Positions 7,544 to 16,220 of a stretch of 33,805 bases of DNA are shown one piece after another (within the stretch, counting starts at the first letter, position 1; each line of letters starts with the position of its first letter). The notes below the pieces were generated by a model. The model ran no database searches and was not told the origin of the DNA. It saw nothing but the letters and a program-made list of their open reading frames with translations. Location: positions 1 to 33,805 of the forward strand of contig PMUM01000351.1 in assembly GCA_003166855.1 (NCBI GenBank). The letters are read 5' to 3'. Origin of the DNA: Acidobacteriaceae bacterium (GTDB lineage Bacteria > Acidobacteriota > Terriglobia > Terriglobales > Acidobacteriaceae). The position numbers were made by a program, and so were the translations under genes.

Positions 7544-8944
7544 TTGATCCGGCTTTTCAAAGTCTATTACCCGGCGCGAACCCTGGTGCTGTTGACGGTC
7601 GAGACGCTGATCGTCTGGGCTTCGTTTGTACTGGGAACAATGGTACGAAGCCGGGAAGACTGGCTGCTGCAACTCAATAACGAACTGTTCATCGAGGGCG
7701 GATTCTTCAAGATCCTGGCAGTGACCGCGATTGTGCTGCTCATCTCCCACGGCCTGGACCTCTACGATTCTTCCAGCCTCGGCGCCAGGTGGGATCAAAT
7801 CTTCCGTCTCTTGTTGGTGCTGGGCTTCGTGGCGCTGGCTTTGTCTGGTGTGGGTTACGCATACCACGTTTTCCTGCCGGGTCGTGATTTTCTGCCTCGA
7901 GACTCCGCGCTGGTGGGTCTCGTCATTCTGACTTTTGCGCTTCTGGGCTGGCGTGGGGTCTACTCCTGGCTGGTGCAGCAGAAGTATTTTCGCGAGCGGG
8001 TCTATGTGCTGGGGACGGGAGATCGGGCCCAACGGCTTCTGAACGGGCTGCGGCAACGCTCTGAACTCGGCATTGAAGTGGTGGGATGGACGGGGGACCT
8101 TGAGGGAGAAGTGACTCGCGAGTCGGTGGGTGCCCACTTGTTGGATCTGGTGCGGGAGAGCGGAGTGCACCGAGTCATCGTGGCGATGCCGGATCGGCGC
8201 GGCACGCTTCCCGTGGACGAGTTGCTGAACCTGCGGCTAGACGGAGTGAAGGTCGAGGAAGCAACCTCGTGGCTGGAAAGAATTAACGGAAGAATCGAAG
8301 TAGAGAATTTGAATCCGAGCTGGCTGATATTCGCCGACGGGTTCCGCTTCAGCACGTTCTTCCGGCTCGTGCGTCGTGCGTTGAACTTTTCGGTGGCGCT
8401 CGTCGGACTGATATCTTCGCTGCCGCTGCTGCCGTTTATTGCCATAGCCATAAAGTTCGGCTCTCCAGGGCAAGTTCTCTATCGCCAGGAACGCGTGGGC
8501 AGAGGAGGCAAAACCTTCCTCTGCTATAAATTCCGCACTATGCGACAGGACGCGGAGGCCGATACGGGTGCGACGTGGGCAACTGATAACGATCCCCGCA
8601 TCACGCGCGTCGGGAAATTTCTGCGCACCTCCCGTCTCGACGAGATTCCACAGCTTTGGTGCGTTTTGAAAGGCGACATGCATTTTGTGGGTCCCCGGCC
8701 GGAGCGGCCGGAGTTCGTAAAAATGCTGACCGAAGAGATCCCCTTTTATGGGGTCCGCCACACGGTGCGGCCGGGAATCACGGGCTGGGCCCAAGTGCAA
8801 TACAAGTACGGAAATACATTGGAGGACGCGCGCGAAAAACTGCAATACGACTTGTTCTATATCAAGAACGCTTCGGTCGGGCTGGACTTCTGGATCGTCT
8901 TCCAAACCATCAAGATCGTGTTGCTGGGGCGGGGCGCGAAATGA
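7544..8944 (+). CDS. Undecaprenyl-phosphate sugar phosphotransferase (466 aa)
   Basis: Polyisoprenyl-phosphate hexose-1-phosphate transferase (WbaP/EpsB type) that starts repeat-unit synthesis by loading a sugar phosphate onto undecaprenyl phosphate. The N-terminal half has about four membrane helices (from VLLTVETLIVWASFVLGTM) followed by a CoA-binding-like Rossmann region (VYVLGTGDRAQRLL). The C-terminal bacterial sugar-transferase domain starts with the helix at about 280-303 and carries KFRTM (329-333), DEIPQLW (366-372) and GPRPERPEF (383-391). TTG start at 7544 with GGAG (7531-7534) 9 bases upstream. The substrate sugar (Glc, Gal or GlcNAc) cannot be told from sequence. Confidence 0.94.
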   Translation: MIRLFKVYYPARTLVLLTVETLIVWASFVLGTMVRSREDWLLQLNNELFIEGGFFKILAVTAIVLLISHGLDLYDSSSLGARWDQIFRLLLVLGFVALALSGVGYAYHVFLPGRDFLPRDSALVGLVILTFALLGWRGVYSWLVQQKYFRERVYVLGTGDRAQRLLNGLRQRSELGIEVVGWTGDLEGEVTRESVGAHLLDLVRESGVHRVIVAMPDRRGTLPVDELLNLRLDGVKVEEATSWLERINGRIEVENLNPSWLIFADGFRFSTFFRLVRRALNFSVALVGLISSLPLLPFIAIAIKFGSPGQVLYRQERVGRGGKTFLCYKFRTMRQDAEADTGATWATDNDPRITRVGKFLRTSRLDEIPQLWCVLKGDMHFVGPRPERPEFVKMLTEEIPFYGVRHTVRPGITGWAQVQYKYGNTLEDAREKLQYDLFYIKNASVGLDFWIVFQTIKIVLLGRGAK

Positions 8945-9010
8945 CGGCCGGGAGCGGCGGCGCGGACAAACGTGGCGTCAGAACAAAACAGATCGGCGCA
9001 GCGCCTATCG
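7544..9010 (+). other. Translationally linked sugar-transferase/GT2 junction segment
   Basis: This stretch groups the sugar-transferase gene (7544-8944) with the mini-ORF that starts in its stop codon. It is noted only because the chain of overlaps (ATGA at 8941 and again at 9036) probably makes translation of the following glycosyltransferase depend on ribosomes leaving the sugar transferase. Each part has its own entry. Confidence 0.25.
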
Positions 9011-9039
9011 GGGCGCGAAAAACGGAAGAAGTGGCATGA
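8941..9039 (+). CDS. 32-aa mini-ORF joining sugar transferase and GT2 genes
   Basis: A 33-codon ORF (with stop) whose ATG overlaps the TGA of the sugar transferase (ATGA at 8941-8944) and whose TGA overlaps the ATG of the next glycosyltransferase (ATGA at 9036-9039). The peptide is basic and low in hydrophobicity (begins MTAGSGGADKRGVRTK) and looks like no known domain. The two overlaps suggest it carries ribosomes across an otherwise untranslated 91-base gap. Alternatively it is the remnant of a longer N-terminus or simple coincidence. Confidence 0.35.
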   Translation: MTAGSGGADKRGVRTKQIGAAPIGARKTEEVA

Positions 9040-10160
9040 AGTACTTGTTCTGGCTGGCGGCAGGGCTCATCGTCTATACCTATTTGGGGTATGCCTGCTG
9101 GTTGCGCGTGCGGATGCTTTGGCGTTCACGGCCGGTTCAGCGCGGCTCGTCCACTCCGTTGCTGTCGATTGCCTTGGTGGTGCGCAACGAGCAGCAGGTT
9201 CTGGAGACGAAGCTGCAGAACTTGATGGGACTTGACTACCCCACGGATCGATGCCAGATCATCGTGGTCTCTGACGGATCGACGGATCAGACAGAGAACA
9301 TTCTTCGTTCGTATGCAAGCGATTCGCGAATCCATATCGTCTTGAACCAGTTGGCGCAAGGCAAAGCGTGCGGGCTGAACGATGCGATCGATCTGGCTCA
9401 GGGAGAAATTGTGGTGTTCACAGACGCGCGTCAGGCCATCGAACCCGAAGCCGTGCGCCTTTTAGCGGAAAATTTTGCCGATCCGGAAGTGGGATGTGTG
9501 AGCGGGGAACTGATGCTGGGCGATGCTGGTCAAGGAGAGAGCAGTCAGGGACTGAGTCTCTACTGGCGTATAGAGAAGCAGGTTCGGAAACTGGAATCGG
9601 CCTCAGGCTCGGTCGTCGGAGCCACCGGGGCGCTGTATGCAGTTCGGCGAGAACTGCTGACGCGAGTTCCACCGGGAACGATTTTGGATGATGTCTATTT
9701 GCCGATGCAGGTTGTGCGCCAGGGGAAGCGGGTGGTTTTAGACGAACGGGCAAGGGCCTGGGACCGTCCCAACCTGGGGACGGAGCGGGAATTCTCACGC
9801 AAGGTCCGCACGCTGAGCGGCAACTACCAGTTACTGCAACTGGCGCCCTGGTTGTTGAGGGGCAGCAATCCGATCCGATTTGAGTTTGTGAGTCACAAGC
9901 TGTTGCGTCTGGCGGTTCCGTTCGCGCTGGCGGTTTTGCTCGCGGCATCGTTCGCGATCAGTGCTCCGTTCTATCGTGTGGTTCTGATTTTGCAACTGGT
10001 TTTCTATTCCCTGAGCGTGCTGGCGCTCAGCCGGTTGGTGAAAGGCGGAATCCTGGCGCGTGTAGCCGACGCGGCGGGTACATTCGTGCTGCTAAATGGG
10101 GCGGCAGTTGTCGCTCTGGCGAACTTCGTTGGGGGGAGACGAGCAGCATGGAACCGGTGA
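9036..10160 (+). CDS. GT2 family glycosyltransferase, membrane-anchored (374 aa)
   Basis: Processive-type GT-A glycosyltransferase that likely adds a sugar to the lipid-linked repeat unit at the inner membrane. One N-terminal helix (about 2-22) is followed by the GT2 fold: SIALVVRNE (44-52), SDGSTD (79-84, nucleotide binding), TDARQ (129-133, DxD-equivalent) and LDDVYLP (217-223, likely catalytic base). Two or three C-terminal helices follow from about 290. A true QxxRW is not present; RKVRTLSGN (255-263) sits in its place. ATG at 9036 with GGAAG upstream is chosen over longer starts that would run into the sugar transferase. Confidence 0.9.
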   Translation: MKYLFWLAAGLIVYTYLGYACWLRVRMLWRSRPVQRGSSTPLLSIALVVRNEQQVLETKLQNLMGLDYPTDRCQIIVVSDGSTDQTENILRSYASDSRIHIVLNQLAQGKACGLNDAIDLAQGEIVVFTDARQAIEPEAVRLLAENFADPEVGCVSGELMLGDAGQGESSQGLSLYWRIEKQVRKLESASGSVVGATGALYAVRRELLTRVPPGTILDDVYLPMQVVRQGKRVVLDERARAWDRPNLGTEREFSRKVRTLSGNYQLLQLAPWLLRGSNPIRFEFVSHKLLRLAVPFALAVLLAASFAISAPFYRVVLILQLVFYSLSVLALSRLVKGGILARVADAAGTFVLLNGAAVVALANFVGGRRAAWNR

Positions 10161-11842
10161 GCGGCGCGCAAGTGCAAGACCGCGAGACTCCGCTAGTGAC
10201 CGGCGGCCTGGGACGGGAGATCGAGCCTCGCCCGGCAGCGGCCGGTCGCTGGTTGCTGTTGCTGGCTGCGATCGTGCTGGTTTGCATCATCATCGCCCGC
10301 GACATCCACACCGGGGAATTCGACTACAACGTGGACGAGGCGCAACATGCTGTCACGGGTCTCTTCGTTGCGGACGCGCTTCACGACCTTCCGATTCGCC
10401 ACCCCGTGCAGTACGCCTACCGCTATTACGCGCAATACCCTGCTGTCGCGATTCTGCACTGGCCCCCGTTGTTTTATCTCTTTGAGGGTTTGAGTTTCAT
10501 GCTGTTTGGACCCTCGGTGGTGTCGGCGCGGCTGACCGTGATCTTCTTTGCGGTAGTGCTGCTCTATCAATGGTTCTTATTGGTGGAAGAACTGCAGGAC
10601 TCCTACACGGCCTTCGTCTGTGCGGTTGTGTTGGGGCTGCTTCCGACCATGCTGGTGTTCGAAAAGACCATCATGCTGGAGATTCCGTCGTTGGCGCTTG
10701 GTGTAGCCGTCATTCGGCACTGGATCCGGTACCTTCAAGAAGGCCGCAGAAGCTCGCTTTTCTGGTTTGGCTTTTGGTTGGTGGCGGCGCTGTTGTGCAA
10801 GCAAACGAGTGTGTATCTGTTGGTCTTCTGCTTGCTCACAGTTCTGGTGACAAAAAAGTGGGATCGGGTTTTCCGCCGGGACATGTTGTGGGTTGCAGTA
10901 CTGGTTACGGTGCTCGCAGGACCCTTTCTGGTGCTGATGCTCTTACTACAGGGAAACGCAGTCGCGAACGACCTGAGTTCGCACCGCATGAACGGCATCG
11001 AAAGACTTACGTATTACGCACGTACCCTGCCGGCCACATTTCCACCAGCGTTGCTGGCGTTGGCAGTGCTGGGTCTGCTGCTCGCCCGGAAATGGAATAC
11101 GCGAGGACAAGCGACCATGATGGTTTGCTGGATCGTTGCCGGGTACGTGACGTTCTCGTTCTTCGGGCAACGAGAGTCGCGATTTGCGATTTACTGGTTC
11201 CCGCCGCTCGTGTACTTCGCGGTGGGACTGCTGACTGAATTTTTTCAAAAACCGAGGCTCCGCTGGGCGATGCGAGGGGTGGCGGCGCTGCTGGTCGCAA
11301 TCGTTGCATTACCGGCGTGGAGTCAGCAGCGGCCTTACATTTCCGGCTACAAGGACATAGCTTCCCAACTCGTGAACCAGTATCACGCGGGCATCGTTTT
11401 ATTTGACGGAAGAGTGCCGGGGAATTTCGTTTTCTACATGAGGGCGCTCGACCCGAAGCGACATTTTGTGGTTTTGCGAAAGTCGCTGTATGCGGACGAC
11501 ATACGGCCTGGTCAGAATAGTGAAGAATTGCTGCACAGCCGGGAAGACTTGGCGGACGCGTTTCGGCGCGATGGAATCCGCTTCGTCGTGGTATCGGAAA
11601 ATACTCCCCTCCGTTTTGGAGTGCAGCGGATTCTGCGTGAACAGTTGCAAAGCGATCAATTCCAGTTGTTGGGGCGCTTCCCGATCTCGAGTAACGAGGC
11701 CAGTTGGAAGGGAGAAAGTCTTCTGCTTTATGAGAACAAACAGTGGAACCCCCCGGCCGACAAGGTGCTCAGGATCCGGATGTTGACGCTTCCTTACGAT
11801 ATAGTCGTACCCATTGACGACTTTGATCTCGGAAAACACTGA
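10148..11842 (+). CDS. GT39/ArnT-like membrane glycosyltransferase (564 aa)
   Basis: Polytopic GT-C enzyme of the PMT/ArnT superfamily that uses a polyprenyl-phosphate sugar donor on the periplasmic side. After a cytoplasmic N-tail (1-34) the first helix (about 35-51) leads into the first periplasmic loop with DYNVDEAQHA. The Asp-Glu pair at 63-64 occupies the place of the catalytic acidic residue of the family. About ten further hydrophobic helices follow to residue 400, then a soluble periplasmic C-terminal domain (about 400-564). It may attach a side sugar to the lipid-linked or growing chain. It overlaps the GT2 gene by 13 bases. Confidence 0.88.
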   Translation: MEPVSGAQVQDRETPLVTGGLGREIEPRPAAAGRWLLLLAAIVLVCIIIARDIHTGEFDYNVDEAQHAVTGLFVADALHDLPIRHPVQYAYRYYAQYPAVAILHWPPLFYLFEGLSFMLFGPSVVSARLTVIFFAVVLLYQWFLLVEELQDSYTAFVCAVVLGLLPTMLVFEKTIMLEIPSLALGVAVIRHWIRYLQEGRRSSLFWFGFWLVAALLCKQTSVYLLVFCLLTVLVTKKWDRVFRRDMLWVAVLVTVLAGPFLVLMLLLQGNAVANDLSSHRMNGIERLTYYARTLPATFPPALLALAVLGLLLARKWNTRGQATMMVCWIVAGYVTFSFFGQRESRFAIYWFPPLVYFAVGLLTEFFQKPRLRWAMRGVAALLVAIVALPAWSQQRPYISGYKDIASQLVNQYHAGIVLFDGRVPGNFVFYMRALDPKRHFVVLRKSLYADDIRPGQNSEELLHSREDLADAFRRDGIRFVVVSENTPLRFGVQRILREQLQSDQFQLLGRFPISSNEASWKGESLLLYENKQWNPPADKVLRIRMLTLPYDIVVPIDDFDLGKH

Positions 11843-11860
11843 TTCCACAAAGGCAGAAGA

Positions 11861-13240
11861 TTGGATTCGCAAGAGCGCAGATTCATGAACACTCAGAGCA
11901 CATGGGCGAAAGGTAAAGAGGGTTCCACGGGCTGGATGGCGCGGGCTCAGGCCGTCGCAGCGCAGGGACGCCGCCCTTTTGTCTATGGCGCGCTGGTGAC
12001 ATTCTCTGCTCTTTACTACTTCCGGCCCGAGGATTTCATTCCCGGACTGAACTACATTCCGATGGCGAGGATTGCCGGAGTCATTGGAGCAGTAGCGCTT
12101 ATCGTCGGAATGATGGGCAGTGGCAAAGCGAACGTGCCGCGAGCGGTGAAGTTCTTGTGGTTGCTTCTGCTGCAAATGTCGTTGTGCGTGCCGTTCGCCC
12201 TGTGGCGAGGCGGTGCGTTTTCGACAGTTTTCGAGAAGTTCGCCAAGGCAGTCATCGTCGCCATGCTGATCAGCATGGCTGTGGTGACCGTTCGGGAACT
12301 CCGCAAACTACTGTGGATCCAGGTGAGCGCGATTGCGCTCGTAACCTTTTTTTCCATCGTTCTCCATCACGTCAGGGACGGACGGCTCGAAGGTATCCAG
12401 AAGAGTATTTTGGAAAATCCCAACGACCTGGCCATTAATATTGCCATCAGCTTTCCGCTGGGGCTGGCGTTCATGATTCATGCCCGAGGGTTTAAGAAAG
12501 CGCTTTGGGCGATTGCGTTGCTGTTCATGGCGCTCGGGGTAGTAATGACATACTCGCGAAGCGGATTGCTGGCTTTCATCCTCAGTCTCATCGTTTGCGT
12601 TTGGGAATACGGAATCAAGGGGAAACGCGGCTACATTGTTGTGGTCACAGTGGTGGCTTTGGTGGTTGGTTTGGGGGCTGCCCTCTCGACCGAGCACTAC
12701 CGCGTGCGCGTGGAGAGCATTCTCATGGGGAACATTGAAGGCTCGGGCGACAAAGGCTCCCTCGACGCAAGAAAGGCTCTGCTGAAAAAGAGCATTATGG
12801 TCGCGGTCACCCATCCGATATTTGGTGTGGGCCCGGGATGCTTCGTGCTCGTGGACCAGGGCTGGGTCGTCGCGCACAACAGCTACACGGAACTCGCTGC
12901 GGAAGCGGGTTTCCCCGCACTGATTCTGTTCCTGTTAGCGCTCGGAGCGGCACTAAAGAACGTTTCTCAGTTACGGACGTCGCGGCCATATCAAGAGGAC
13001 CCGGAGTTCAGGCTTTTCACCCAGGCCCTCGGGGCCGGACTTGTAGCGTATCTCATGGGTGCATGTTTTGCTTCCACAGAATACAACCTGTATCCGTATT
13101 TCATGGTGGCGTATACGTGCGCGATGATTCGCATCGCCAATCAACCGCTACCCTCCCACGGGCAGGGCGGCAAAGAACAGAGTTTAGAGAAACCAACCTA
13201 TGACAGTGTCCCTAGACCGCAACCAATCTGGAGTCGCTGA
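11861..13240 (+). CDS. O-antigen ligase/polymerase family protein, Wzy-like (459 aa)
   Basis: Multi-pass inner-membrane protein with the Wzy_C/WaaL domain; in this context the probable polymerase that joins repeat units in the periplasm. About ten hydrophobic helices are visible. Family signatures include YSRSGLLAF in the middle and, in the large periplasmic loop, HPIFGVGPGCF followed by AHNSYTELAAEAG, which resembles the conserved HNxYL-E-G pattern. Start: TTG at 11861 behind AAAGG; ATG at 11885 is an alternative. The C-terminal tail is hydrophilic and its last 41 bases overlap the methyltransferase gene. A ligase role cannot be excluded, but no LPS genes are nearby. Confidence 0.88.
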   Translation: MDSQERRFMNTQSTWAKGKEGSTGWMARAQAVAAQGRRPFVYGALVTFSALYYFRPEDFIPGLNYIPMARIAGVIGAVALIVGMMGSGKANVPRAVKFLWLLLLQMSLCVPFALWRGGAFSTVFEKFAKAVIVAMLISMAVVTVRELRKLLWIQVSAIALVTFFSIVLHHVRDGRLEGIQKSILENPNDLAINIAISFPLGLAFMIHARGFKKALWAIALLFMALGVVMTYSRSGLLAFILSLIVCVWEYGIKGKRGYIVVVTVVALVVGLGAALSTEHYRVRVESILMGNIEGSGDKGSLDARKALLKKSIMVAVTHPIFGVGPGCFVLVDQGWVVAHNSYTELAAEAGFPALILFLLALGAALKNVSQLRTSRPYQEDPEFRLFTQALGAGLVAYLMGACFASTEYNLYPYFMVAYTCAMIRIANQPLPSHGQGGKEQSLEKPTYDSVPRPQPIWSR

Positions 13241-14213
13241 CGAAGTGTTGTCTGTGCTCCGTTGCCTTTCCTGTCGCGGCCACCTCGAAGACAGAGAGAG
13301 CGAACTGATGTGTGCCGGTTGCAACCGGAAATATCCCCTGGTGAATGGCATCGTTCGCTTTGTGGATGCGCAACAGTACGCCGGCAGCTTTGGCTTCCAG
13401 TGGCAACTACACGCCCGCACCCAGTTGGACAACAATGAGAGCCAACGCTCGGAGCGCGCCTTCCGCAGGCGTACCGGCTTTCGTCCGGAAGACCTCGCGG
13501 GGAAGTTGGTGCTCGACGTGGGATGCGGCATGGGGCGTTTTGCGGACGTGGCCACACGTTGGGGAGCCCACGTGGTCGGCATTGATCTCAGCCTGGCGGC
13601 GGAGGTCGCGGCTCGCAATCTGGCGGGACGCACGGCCACGATCTTCCAGGCAGATGTTTTCCAGCTTCCGTTTGCTCCCGGAAGTTTTGATTTTATTTAC
13701 AGCATTGGTGTGCTCCACCACACACCGGATTGCGAGCGCGCATTCAAGATGTTGCCAGGACTGCTGAAGCCAGGTGGGCGAATCGCCATCTGGCTCTACA
13801 GCGGGTACAACAACTGGTACAAGATGAGCGACGTATACCGCAAGGTGACGCGGCGCATGCCGCCGAAGTTGTTGCATAAATTGTGCTGGGGCGTGGTTCC
13901 GCTGTACGGCGTTCATCAGGTGCTGAGGAAAATTCCACTGGTGGGCCGTCCGGCGAGCGGTGCGCTGGCGTACATGATCCCCATGGCTTTTCACCCCGAT
14001 CGAACCTGGCGGATTCTCGATACGTTTGATTGGTATTCACCGTGGTACCAGTCGAAGCACACCTATGAGGAGGTGTTTCGCTGGTTTGAGAGCAGCGGAC
14101 TCCAGGATCTGCGAGTGATCGAACAGCCCATTGCGGTGCAAGGGACAAGGCCTCTCTACCAGGACGCAGGCAAGGCACAGGATGAAAAGGAGATCGGCCA
14201 GTGTGTGGAATAG
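13200..14213 (+). CDS. SAM-dependent methyltransferase with N-terminal zinc ribbon (337 aa)
   Basis: Class I methyltransferase with Rossmann motif I LVLDVGCGMGRF (103-114) and an acidic motif II (GIDLS, 127-131), followed by the post-I strand ATIFQADVFQLPF. The first 55 residues carry four cysteines (C22, C25, C38, C41) and KYPLVNGIVRF, a Trm112/UPF0434-like zinc ribbon often fused to methyltransferases of this group. It probably methylates a sugar of the EPS or a lipid-linked precursor; the acceptor is not known. ATG at 13200 lies inside the end of the Wzy-like gene, and the gene ends 13 bases inside the asparagine-synthase-like gene, so translation is probably coupled. Confidence 0.88.
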   Translation: MTVSLDRNQSGVADEVLSVLRCLSCRGHLEDRESELMCAGCNRKYPLVNGIVRFVDAQQYAGSFGFQWQLHARTQLDNNESQRSERAFRRRTGFRPEDLAGKLVLDVGCGMGRFADVATRWGAHVVGIDLSLAAEVAARNLAGRTATIFQADVFQLPFAPGSFDFIYSIGVLHHTPDCERAFKMLPGLLKPGGRIAIWLYSGYNNWYKMSDVYRKVTRRMPPKLLHKLCWGVVPLYGVHQVLRKIPLVGRPASGALAYMIPMAFHPDRTWRILDTFDWYSPWYQSKHTYEEVFRWFESSGLQDLRVIEQPIAVQGTRPLYQDAGKAQDEKEIGQCVE

Positions 14214-16171
14214 CGGGCATCGTCGGGAAGAGGGGCGAAGTCGTCGAAGCCGCCGACGTGCACCGGATGTGCCAGACGATCGTTCACCGCGGGCCCGATG
14301 ATGAAGGGATCTACGCCCAGGGTCCGGTGGGGTTGGGTATGCGTCGGCTCAGCATTATTGACTTGGCCGGCGGGAAGCAGCCCATTCACAACGAAGACCG
14401 GACAGTCTGGGTGGTCTTCAACGGAGAGATCTACAACTTCCCGGAACTGCGCCGCGAGTTAGAGGGGCGAGGCCACCAGTTCTACACCCACAGCGATACT
14501 GAGGTGATCGTCCATCTCTACGAAGAGATGGGTGCGGATTGCGTGAAGAAGCTTCGCGGAATGTTCGCGATTGCGCTCTACGACACAAAGCGAGACACCC
14601 TACTGTTGGCTCGCGACCGATTGGGCAAGAAGCCCTTGCACTACGCGTTGCATCAGGGGCGGCTTCTGTTTGGATCAGAGATCAAGACGATCCTCGCTTT
14701 GCACCCAGAACTGGCGGAGATCGATCCTGAAGGTGTGCTCCAGTATTTCTATTTCGGCTACATCCCCGATCCGCACACCGCGTTCCAGCGCATCCGCAAA
14801 TTGCCCGCAGGGCACTTGATGGAATTCCGCCACGGCGAAATGAAGATTCGCCAATATTGGGACCTGCCCGAGTACGGCACGCACCCGCCGATCAGCGAAG
14901 AAGAATGCCTGGACGAGTTGGAGCGGCGGCTGGAAGAGGCCGTACGCATCCGTCTGATCAGTGATGTGCCTTTGGGGGCGTTGCTGAGCGGAGGCGTAGA
15001 TTCCTCCATCATCGTGGCGCTGATGGCGCGTACGAGCGCCAAGCCGGTCAAGACATTTTCCATCGGTTTTCGAGCGGAGGAGTTCAACGAATCGGAGTAC
15101 GCGCGCCTCGTCGCGGAACGATTTGGCACTGAGCATCACGAACTGATCCTCGAGCCGGATCTGGAAGAGACATTGACCTATCTTTCCGGAATGATGGAGG
15201 AGCCGTTTGGTGATTCCTCCATGCTTCCCACGTATTACGTATGCCGGATGGCGCGGCGACAGGTAACGGTCGCGCTCTCGGGCGACGGTGGGGATGAGCT
15301 ATTTGCCGGGTATGACCGCTATCTAGTGGCCATGGAACGGCGGAAATTCGATTCCCTCTCGCGCTGGTTGGGACCAATCTATCGCGATCGCATTCATGGC
15401 CTGATCCCGGCCGGAATGTACGGGAAAAACCTGGCATGGAATGCATCTCTGACTGATCGTGATCGTTATCTGGACGGAATCTCGTTTTTGCCCGCTTTGC
15501 ATCGTGAACGGGACCTGTTCACGCGAGAGTTTCTGGACAGTGCAGAGCGCCTTCCTGATCCTCTGCTGGAATGGCAGCGGATCTACGATGGTGCTCCAGC
15601 CCGGGACCGGCTGAGCCGCTTGCTGTACCTCGATACCAAGACATATCTGAATTCCGACATTCTTACCAAAGTCGACCGAATGAGCATGGCGACGTCGCTC
15701 GAAGTGCGCGTGCCCTTGCTCGACCATGAACTCGTAGAGTGGGTGACTTCTCTTCCGGTGGAATGGAAGTTTCGATCCGGAGTCCGGAAGCATATTCTGA
15801 AAAAGCTGGCAGAACGGCTGGGGATTCCTCCCGCGCTGCTTCATCGGAGGAAACAGGGCTTCCAGTTGCCGCTGGTGGAGTGGATGCGGAGCGAAACTAA
15901 AGCCAAGTTTTGGGGCGTGTTGCTGGAATCTCGCACACTGCAGCGAGGCTACTTCAAGCCGGAGGCGGTTAGGACGGTCATCGATGAACATGTGCGTGGT
16001 CGACGCAACCGCTCGGGTATGTTGTGGCGCATGTTGGTGATGGAACTGTGGCACAGGAATTTCATGGAGGCTCGATCGAACTGGGGTGTCACGACCAGAG
16101 CTCCTGACATCTTCGCGAGTGAATCCGGTGCGCCTCCGCCTCGGGCGGCCACCGTGCAGGTGCAGCCGTAG
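14201..16171 (+). CDS. asnB: AsnB-type glutamine amidotransferase, copy 1 (656 aa)
   Basis: Glutamine-hydrolysing asparagine-synthetase family. Cys2 of the MCGIAGI start is the N-terminal nucleophile of the glutaminase domain (2 to about 210), with RGPDDEG at 31-37 and FNGEIYN at 73-79. The synthetase domain carries the ATP pyrophosphatase loop SGGVDSS (263-269) and later SGDGGDELFAGYDRY. Both halves look intact, so ammonia transfer to an adenylated carboxylate is expected. In EPS loci such proteins are thought to amidate uronic acid groups rather than make asparagine; that is inference here. GTG start at 14201 behind AAGGAG; overlaps the methyltransferase by 13 bases. The C-terminus extends beyond E. 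coli AsnB by roughly 100 residues. Confidence 0.92.
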   Translation: MCGIAGIVGKRGEVVEAADVHRMCQTIVHRGPDDEGIYAQGPVGLGMRRLSIIDLAGGKQPIHNEDRTVWVVFNGEIYNFPELRRELEGRGHQFYTHSDTEVIVHLYEEMGADCVKKLRGMFAIALYDTKRDTLLLARDRLGKKPLHYALHQGRLLFGSEIKTILALHPELAEIDPEGVLQYFYFGYIPDPHTAFQRIRKLPAGHLMEFRHGEMKIRQYWDLPEYGTHPPISEEECLDELERRLEEAVRIRLISDVPLGALLSGGVDSSIIVALMARTSAKPVKTFSIGFRAEEFNESEYARLVAERFGTEHHELILEPDLEETLTYLSGMMEEPFGDSSMLPTYYVCRMARRQVTVALSGDGGDELFAGYDRYLVAMERRKFDSLSRWLGPIYRDRIHGLIPAGMYGKNLAWNASLTDRDRYLDGISFLPALHRERDLFTREFLDSAERLPDPLLEWQRIYDGAPARDRLSRLLYLDTKTYLNSDILTKVDRMSMATSLEVRVPLLDHELVEWVTSLPVEWKFRSGVRKHILKKLAERLGIPPALLHRRKQGFQLPLVEWMRSETKAKFWGVLLESRTLQRGYFKPEAVRTVIDEHVRGRRNRSGMLWRMLVMELWHRNFMEARSNWGVTTRAPDIFASESGAPPPRAATVQVQP

Positions 16172-16187
16172 CCGGTGCGAAGAGGTA

Positions 16188-16212
16188 GGCTGCTGTCGAC
16201 AGACTGCCAGCC
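16188..16212 (+). other. Nested palindrome before the sulfotransferase gene
   Basis: GGCTG (16188-16192) and CAGCC (16208-16212) flank CTGTCGACAG (16193-16202), a perfect 10-base palindrome. In RNA this would form a hairpin just ahead of the ATG at 16221, which lacks a clear Shine-Dalgarno sequence. It may modulate translation of the last gene of the block or be an attenuator. There is no T run, so it is not a standard terminator. Confidence 0.3.
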
Positions 16213-16220
16213 GTGAACGG

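Noticed and set aside
16086-16220. N-terminal extension of the sulfotransferase to 16086
   Set aside because: It overlaps the end of asnB out of frame and is rich in Arg and Cys; the family fold starts after residue 20 of the shorter version.
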